Positions 25,932 to 32,990 of a stretch of 32,990 nt of DNA are shown piece after piece. This stretch comes from Streptomyces sp. 8L. GTDB lineage: Bacteria > Actinomycetota > Actinomycetes > Streptomycetales > Streptomycetaceae. The position numbers were made by a program, and so were the translations under genes. The notes beneath the pieces are model-generated. The model was not told the DNA's origin. It searched no databases and worked only from the letters and a program-made list of their open reading frames with translations. The stretch lies in contig NZ_JAIUKE010000103.1 of NCBI RefSeq assembly GCF_020176795.1, positions 1 to 32,990 on the forward strand. Direction: 5' to 3'. Positions within the stretch are counted from its first letter, which is position 1. Every line of letters begins with the position of its first letter.

Positions 25932-26476
25932 GCGGCGGCGCAGACGACGGCGGAACGCCCAAGGGCGGCGAGCCGTCCGGTGTCGACCTGGCGCGGGTGG
26001 CGCTCAGGGCGGCCCGCGAGCAGGCGAAGGCGCGCGGCGACGCCGTGCGGGAGCGCAGGCAGGCACGGCGCGGCGGCGGGCTCAGGTCCGGCGCGCGGGC
26101 GGACGGACGCGATCCGCTGCCCCTGGGCGCGGCCATCAACAGGCTGATCACGGAACGCGGTTGGGAGGCCCCGGCGGCGGTCGGCGGGGTGATGGGGCGC
26201 TGGCCGCAGATCGTCGGCGAGGAGCTGGCGAAGCACTGCGTGCCGGACCGGTTCGACGAGGCGGACGACCAGCGGGTCCTGACGGTCCTGTGCGACTCGA
26301 CGGCGTGGGCGACCCAGCTGCGGCTGCTGGCGCCGCGGCTGCTGGCCAGGCTGAACGAGGACCTCGGGCACGGCACCGTGCGGCTGATCAAGGTGCTCGG
26401 CCCGAGCGGCCCGCCGCAGCGGTACGGACGGCTGCGCGCACCGGGCAGCCGGGGCCCGGGCGACACGTACGGCTGA
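25928..26476 (+). CDS. dciA: DUF721/DciA family protein, candidate replicative helicase loader
   Basis: 182 residues. The start is the GTG at 25928, overlapping the recF stop as GTGA. The first ~58 residues are Gly/Arg-rich and basic ([25 protein letters not shown]). The DUF721 domain occupies about 60-150, with [33 protein letters not shown] and the conserved [20 protein letters not shown]. This family includes DciA, which loads or assists the DnaB helicase in bacteria lacking DnaC/DnaI, and mycobacterial Rv0004, an essential replication protein in the same recF-gyrB position. The helicase role is inferred from family and context; the symbol is a family-level assignment. Confidence 0.88.
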   Translation: MSGGADDGGTPKGGEPSGVDLARVALRAAREQAKARGDAVRERRQARRGGGLRSGARADGRDPLPLGAAINRLITERGWEAPAAVGGVMGRWPQIVGEELAKHCVPDRFDEADDQRVLTVLCDSTAWATQLRLLAPRLLARLNEDLGHGTVRLIKVLGPSGPPQRYGRLRAPGSRGPGDTYG

Positions 26477-26719
26477 CCTGCCCCCGACGACGCCTGGCCG
26501 AGGCGGCCCGAGCCGCAGAGCGGGCCGGGACTCGGCGGGCGGGCCGGCGCGGGCGGGGACGGCGTCGGCTGTGACGGACCGGACACCGCCGACGCGGCCG
26601 GCCACCCACCCATCATGTAAACGCGCCCCCGGCGTCGGCCCACACGGCGTTTCTTTCGACGTGATGTGCGTCATGTGTGCGTATGTCGGACTCCATCGGG
26701 ACCCCGCGGGAATCGGCCA

Positions 26720-26813
26720 TCCGGGAGCGCTCCCGGACGCCTCGTGGGACCGAACGCCCGCGGGCGCGCGCCCGCTCCCGGGCACCGGCCCTCGGACCCG
26801 GGCCGGGAGCGGG
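26720..26813. repeat. Cluster of perfect GC dyads upstream of gyrB
   Basis: There is an 18-base perfect palindrome at 26720-26737 built on GGGAGCGCTCCC and a 12-base palindrome at 26755-26766 (CGCCCGCGGGCG). An 11-base inverted repeat also occurs (26771-26781 with 26803-26813, CCCGCTCCCGG/CCGGGAGCGGG). The word GGGAGCG or its complement recurs four times. This could be a terminator group for the recF-dciA transcript, or operator-like DNA. Confidence 0.7.
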
Positions 26814-26983
26814 TCGGAAATACGCCTCTGACCTGCGACGACGTAGCCGGGAAGCGGAGGGTTTCCGTAGGTAGCCAGGGGTTGACAGCCCGAAGCGCTG
26901 AGTGCCCTTCTGAGCCTCTTGGAGCCCCGTCGCACATATGGGGAGTCGGATAGGGCGCCCTGAGGGCGGCACATGCGGACTGA

Positions 26984-29236
<2,253 letters not shown>

Positions 29237-29433
29237 GCCGCGTGCGGGCGGCTCGGACTCGGTGCGGTACCCGCTCGGTGCGAGCTCAAGCTCGGTACGG
29301 GCTCAGGCTCCGCCCGGTGCCGGCCGCGTACCGCACGAGGACGCCCGGCGAGGACGCCGCCCCACGAGGACGCCGCAACAGGCCGTCGTATCCGTACAGG
29401 CCGAAACGGGCCGAAAGGAAAAGCTGACCAGCA
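29237..29433. repeat. gyrB-gyrA spacer with short direct repeats
   Basis: The 197-base spacer holds three copies of CGAGGACGCC (29336-29345, 29349-29358, 29365-29374) and several CTCGGT(A/G)CG words at 29250-29300. GAAAGGAAAAG (29413-29423) is the gyrA ribosome site, ten bases before the ATG. The repeats have no assigned role. Confidence 0.55.
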
Positions 29434-32070
29434 ATGGCCGACGAGAACACCCCTGACACGCCACCAGAGATCCCGGAAGGGCCCGTGCTCCCCGACGGGA
29501 CCGCCGTGGAGGGCCTGGCGCTGCGCGTGGAGCCCATCGGGCTCGAAACGGAGATGCAGCGCTCGTACCTCGACTACGCGATGTCCGTCATCGTGTCGCG
29601 TGCGCTGCCCGACGTACGGGACGGCCTGAAGCCCGTGCACCGCCGCGTGCTCTACGCGATGTACGACGGCGGATACCGGCCGGAGCGCGGCTTCTACAAG
29701 TGCGCGCGCGTCGTCGGCGACGTCATGGGTACGTACCACCCGCACGGCGACTCGTCGATCTACGACGCCCTGGTGCGCCTCGCGCAGCCCTGGTCGATGC
29801 GGATGCCGCTCGTCGACTCCAACGGCAACTTCGGTTCTCCGGGCAACGACCCGGCCGCCGCCATGCGGTACACCGAGTGCAAGATGATGCCGCAGTCGAT
29901 GGAGATGCTCCGGGACATCGACGAGGAGACCGTCGACTTCACGGACAACTACGACGGCCGCAACCAGGAGCCGACGGTCCTGCCGGCGCGCTTCCCGAAC
30001 CTGCTGATCAACGGTTCCGCCGGCATCGCCGTCGGCATGGCGACCAACATTCCGCCGCACAACCTGCGGGAGGTCGCGGCCGGTGCCCAGTGGGCGCTCG
30101 AGCACCCCGAGGCGACGCCCGACGAGCTGCTCGACGCGCTGATCGAGCGCATCAAGGGCCCCGACTTCCCGACCGGCGCGCTGGTCGTGGGCCGCAAGGG
30201 CATCGAGGAGACGTACCGTACGGGCCGCGGTTCGATCACCATGCGCGCGGTGGTCGAGGTCGAGGAGATCCAGAACCGGCAGTGCCTGGTCGTCACCGAG
30301 CTGCCGTACCAGACGAACCCCGACAACCTCGCGCAGAAGATCGCCGACCTGGTCAAGGACGGCAAGATCGGCGGCATCGCCGACGTCAGGGACGAGACGT
30401 CGTCACGCACGGGCCAGCGCCTGGTGATCGTCCTGAAGCGGGACGCCGTCGCCAAGGTCGTCCTGAACAACCTGTACAAGCACACCGACCTCCAGTCGAA
30501 CTTCGGCGCCAACATGCTGGCGCTGGTCGACGGGGTGCCGCGCACGCTCTCCCTCGACGCGTTCATCCGGCACTGGGTGGCGCACCAGATCGAGGTCATC
30601 GTCCGCCGTACGCGCTTCCGCCTGCGCAAGGCGGAGGAGCGGGCCCACATCCTGCGCGGCCTGCTCAAGGCGCTCGACGCGATCGACGAGGTCATCGCGC
30701 TGATCCGGCGCAGCGAGACGGTCGACGTCGCGCGCACGGGCCTGATGGGCCTGCTGGAGATCGACGAGATCCAGGCCAACGCGATCCTGGAGATGCAGCT
30801 GCGCCGCCTCGCCGCCCTGGAGCGGCAGAAGATCGTCGCCGAGCACGACGAACTGGAGGCGAAGATTCGCGAGTACAACGCGATCCTGGCCTCCGAGGAG
30901 CGGCAGCGGGCCATCGTCCGCGAGGAGCTGGCCGTCATCGTCGAGAAGTACGGCGACGACCGGCGCTCCAAGCTGGTGCCCTTCGACGGCGACATGTCCA
31001 TCGAGGACCTGATCGCCGAGGAGGACATCGTCGTCACGATCACCCGCGGCGGCTACGTCAAGCGCACCAAGACGGACGACTACCGCTCGCAGAAGCGCGG
31101 CGGCAAGGGCGTACGGGGCACGAAGCTGAAGGAGGACGACATCGTCGACCACTTCTTCGTGTCGACGACGCACCACTGGCTGCTGTTCTTCACCAACAAG
31201 GGCCGCGTGTACCGGGCGAAGGCGTACGAACTGCCCGACGCCGGACGTGAGGCGCGCGGCCAGCACGTGGCCAACCTGCTGGCCTTCCAGCCGGACGAGC
31301 AGATCGCCGAGATCCTCGCGATCCGCGACTACGAGGCGGTGCCCTACCTGGTTCTGGCCACCAAGGCCGGGCTGGTCAAGAAGACCCCGCTGAAGGACTA
31401 CGATTCACCGCGTTCGGGTGGTGTCATCGCGATCAACCTCCGGGAGACGGAGGACGGCCGGGACGACGAACTGATCGGGGCGGAACTGGTGTCGGCCGAG
31501 GACGACCTGCTGCTCATCAGCAGGAAGGCCCAGTCGATCCGGTTCACGGCGACGGACGACGCCCTGCGGCCCATGGGCCGTGCGACATCCGGGGTGAAGG
31601 GGATGAGTTTCCGCGAAGGGGACGAACTCCTCTCGATGAATGTGGTCAGGCCCGGTACGTTCGTATTCACCGCCACGGACGGCGGTTACGCGAAGCGGAC
31701 CAACGTGGACGAATACCGCGTCCAGGGCCGCGGCGGTCTCGGCATCAAGGCGGCCAAGATCGTGGAGGACCGGGGCTCGCTGGTCGGGGCGCTGGTGGTC
31801 GAGGAGACCGACGAGATCCTCGCCATCACCCTGGGCGGCGGTGTGATCCGCACGCGAGTCAACGAAGTCCGGGAGACGGGCCGTGACACCATGGGTGTCC
31901 AGCTGATCAACCTGGGCAAACGCGATGCCGTGGTCGGGATCGCGCGCAACGCCGAGGCAGGCCGCGAGGCCGAGGAGGTCGACGGGGACGAGGCCCCCGG
32001 GACCACTGCGGCCGCCGGGGCCGAGGAGGCCGAGGGCACGGAGCCCTCGACCGGGGAGCACGAGGAGTAG
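29434..32070 (+). CDS. gyrA: DNA gyrase subunit A
   Basis: 878 residues. The DNA cleavage-religation subunit. The catalytic tyrosine is Y146 in [11 protein letters not shown]. The quinolone-determining region reads [15 protein letters not shown], with serine at the position equivalent to E. coli Ser83 and Asp at the Asp87 position, so no classical quinolone-resistance change is seen. The C-terminal beta-pinwheel contains the GyrA box-like [10 protein letters not shown]. An acidic low-complexity tail (last ~45 residues) follows. Its stop is three bases before the next gene, so gyrB-gyrA and the DUF3566 gene are probably one transcript. Confidence 0.97.
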   Translation: MADENTPDTPPEIPEGPVLPDGTAVEGLALRVEPIGLETEMQRSYLDYAMSVIVSRALPDVRDGLKPVHRRVLYAMYDGGYRPERGFYKCARVVGDVMGTYHPHGDSSIYDALVRLAQPWSMRMPLVDSNGNFGSPGNDPAAAMRYTECKMMPQSMEMLRDIDEETVDFTDNYDGRNQEPTVLPARFPNLLINGSAGIAVGMATNIPPHNLREVAAGAQWALEHPEATPDELLDALIERIKGPDFPTGALVVGRKGIEETYRTGRGSITMRAVVEVEEIQNRQCLVVTELPYQTNPDNLAQKIADLVKDGKIGGIADVRDETSSRTGQRLVIVLKRDAVAKVVLNNLYKHTDLQSNFGANMLALVDGVPRTLSLDAFIRHWVAHQIEVIVRRTRFRLRKAEERAHILRGLLKALDAIDEVIALIRRSETVDVARTGLMGLLEIDEIQANAILEMQLRRLAALERQKIVAEHDELEAKIREYNAILASEERQRAIVREELAVIVEKYGDDRRSKLVPFDGDMSIEDLIAEEDIVVTITRGGYVKRTKTDDYRSQKRGGKGVRGTKLKEDDIVDHFFVSTTHHWLLFFTNKGRVYRAKAYELPDAGREARGQHVANLLAFQPDEQIAEILAIRDYEAVPYLVLATKAGLVKKTPLKDYDSPRSGGVIAINLRETEDGRDDELIGAELVSAEDDLLLISRKAQSIRFTATDDALRPMGRATSGVKGMSFREGDELLSMNVVRPGTFVFTATDGGYAKRTNVDEYRVQGRGGLGIKAAKIVEDRGSLVGALVVEETDEILAITLGGGVIRTRVNEVRETGRDTMGVQLINLGKRDAVVGIARNAEAGREAEEVDGDEAPGTTAAAGAEEAEGTEPSTGEHEE

Positions 32071-32073
32071 AGC

Positions 32074-32733
32074 GTGAGTGGAACCACGGGCGCCGGATCG
32101 GCCTCTTCTTCAGGAGCTAACAGCGCCCGTGGCTCTGCCACGGACTCCCAGGGGGTTACGGTGACGGACACCCGGGGGCAGCAGCCCCCGTACGAGGCGT
32201 ACGGCTCGAAGCCGCAGCCACAGCAGCAGACGGCGCAGCCGTACCACCCGCCGCAGGCGTACCCGCAGCCGGGGGACGGCGGCACGCACGGCGGCCGGGG
32301 CCGCGGCGGCGGTGGCACCACCGGCGTACGCAAGCCGCGCACGGGCGCGCGCACGACGCCCCGCACGCGCAAGGCGAGACTCCGCGTCTCGAAGGCCGAC
32401 CCGTGGTCGGTGATGAAGGTCAGCTTCCTCCTGTCGATCGCCCTCGGCGTGTGCACGGTCATCGCCGCGGCGGTGCTGTGGATGGTCATGGACGCGATGG
32501 GCGTCTTCTCGACCGTCGGCGGCACGATCAGCGAGGCCACCGGCTCGAACGAGAGCAACGGGTTCGACCTCCAGTCGTTCCTCTCGCTCCCGCGCGTGCT
32601 GATGTTCACGAGCATCATCGCGGTCATCGACGTGGTCCTCGCCACAGCACTCGGCACGCTCGGCGCGTTCATCTACAACCTCTCGGCGGGCTTCGTGGGC
32701 GGCGTTGAGCTCACTCTCGCCGAGGACGAGTGA
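32074..32733 (+). CDS. DUF3566 two-TM membrane protein
   Basis: 219 residues. The first ~110 residues are a cytoplasmic Gly/Pro/Gln/Thr-rich tail ending in a basic stretch (KPRTGARTTPRTRKARLRVSK). Two transmembrane segments follow (about 114-143 and 175-208) with a short external loop between. The DUF3566 core ADPWSVMKVSFLLSIALG and the closing ALGTLGAFIYNLSAGFVGGVELTL are clear. The GTG at 32074 has AGGAG at 32063-32067 inside the gyrA end. The family sits after gyrA throughout actinobacteria (Rv0007 position), and its function is not known. The basic region next to the first helix might bind DNA or lipid, which is speculation. Confidence 0.9.
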   Translation: MSGTTGAGSASSSGANSARGSATDSQGVTVTDTRGQQPPYEAYGSKPQPQQQTAQPYHPPQAYPQPGDGGTHGGRGRGGGGTTGVRKPRTGARTTPRTRKARLRVSKADPWSVMKVSFLLSIALGVCTVIAAAVLWMVMDAMGVFSTVGGTISEATGSNESNGFDLQSFLSLPRVLMFTSIIAVIDVVLATALGTLGAFIYNLSAGFVGGVELTLAEDE

Positions 32734-32749
32734 GGGACGTTTACCGATT

Positions 32750-32778
32750 TTGGGACTGGCCCTGAAGTGCGCTAATCT
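32750..32778 (+). promoter_or_regulatory. tRNA-Ile promoter
   Basis: TTGGGA (32750-32755), a 17-base spacer and TAATCT (32773-32778) lie about 14 bases before the mature tRNA 5' end. An 8-base inverted repeat CCCTGAAG/CTTCAGGG (32760-32767 with 32777-32784) straddles the -10. Confidence 0.65.
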
Positions 32779-32791
32779 TCAGGGGCAGCGC

Positions 32792-32865
32792 GGGGCTATA
32801 GCTCAGTTGGTTAGAGCGCATCCCTGATAAGGATGAGGCCACAGGTTCAAATCCTGTTAGCCCCA
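32792..32865 (+). tRNA. tRNA-Ile (anticodon GAT)
   Basis: The complete cloverleaf can be drawn: acceptor GGGGCTA (32792-32798) with TAGCCCC (32858-32864) and discriminator A. The D arm is GCTC/GAGC and the anticodon arm CATCC/GGATG with loop CTGATAA and anticodon GAT at 32826-32828. The T arm is ACAGG/CCTGT with loop TTCAAAT. The 3' CCA is encoded at 32866-32868. tRNA-Ile right of gyrA is standard for Streptomyces. Confidence 0.98.
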
Positions 32866-32873
32866 CCAGCGCG

Positions 32874-32908
32874 AAAGGCCCCCGGACCATTGGTCCGGGG
32901 GCCTTTTT
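32874..32908 (+). terminator. Intrinsic terminator after tRNA-Ile
   Basis: A 16-base perfect GC-rich inverted repeat (32874-32889 with 32891-32906) is followed by T residues, a textbook rho-independent terminator 6 bases past the encoded CCA. The remaining 82 bases of the window show no feature I can support. Confidence 0.92.
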
Positions 32909-32990
32909 GTGCCACTGGTCGACACCGGCTGTCATGAGGCGTGCGGGGGACGGGGTTCGTCGGCCGCCGGGGCAGCGGCGGGTGGTGTGG

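Noticed and set aside
26571..26831. Small plus-strand frame in the dciA-gyrB interval, and an opposing frame at 26613-27002
   Set aside because: No ribosome site, composition dominated by the GC dyads, and no recognisable domain on either strand.
26882..26887. TTGACA as a gyrB -35
   Set aside because: The sequence 16 to 19 bases downstream (CCCTTCTG region) has no -10 likeness, so it is probably chance.
32741..32935. Minus-strand 64-codon frame containing GLTGFEPVASSLSGMRSNQLSYSP
   Set aside because: This is the well-known spurious peptide obtained by translating the antisense of a tRNA gene; it covers tRNA-Ile and its terminator.

Overview
This window is the replication-origin region of a high-GC actinomycete chromosome, almost certainly Streptomyces or a close relative. 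The evidence is gene order and content (cca, murJ, pseudokinase, sigM, trxB-trxA, parB-parA, rsmG, jag, yidC, yidD, rnpA, rpmH, dnaA, oriC, dnaN, gnd, recF, dciA-like, gyrB, gyrA, tRNA-Ile). Further support comes from frequent GTG starts, DnaA boxes of the TTGTCCACA type, parS sites with a GTTTCACGTGAAAC core, a sigma-R type promoter (GGAAT-N18-GTT) before trxB, and a DnaA with a very long domain II.

Layout. The first ~90 bases are G/C homopolymer runs and look like a poor contig end. At 152-1621 (minus) is the CCA-adding enzyme. Divergent from it runs a plus-strand envelope and redox block: a secreted, membrane-anchored DUF6049 protein, the lipid II flippase MurJ, a transmembrane pseudokinase that in mycobacteria is fused to MurJ, an ECF sigma factor with its zinc-type anti-sigma factor, then thioredoxin reductase and thioredoxin. 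A strong terminator whose stem shares bases with a parS site closes this block at 11687-11735.

The minus-strand block from 18960 down to 11898 carries rpmH-rnpA-yidD-yidC-jag (ribosome, RNase P and membrane insertion), rsmG, the parA-parB segregation genes and a GNAT acetyltransferase. Four parS sites lie between 9.5 and 15.0 kb, two of them inside coding sequence.

From 19327 the plus strand carries dnaA, the origin proper (about 17 to 20 DnaA-box-like 9-mers between 21833 and 22330), dnaN, a short-type 6-phosphogluconate dehydrogenase, recF, a DUF721/DciA-like helicase-loader candidate overlapping recF, gyrB, gyrA, a two-TM DUF3566 protein and tRNA-Ile(GAT) with its own promoter and terminator.

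The genes thus couple initiation (dnaA, oriC, dnaN, dciA-like), topology (gyrAB), segregation (parAB/parS), envelope growth (murJ, pseudokinase, yidC) and thiol redox control. I found no mobile element, CRISPR array, phage or obviously foreign island, and no wholly new system. The most interesting items are regulatory or architectural: the parS/terminator overlap, the split MurJ-pseudokinase, dense dyads upstream of gyrB, the paired DnaA boxes, and parS sites embedded in coding sequence.
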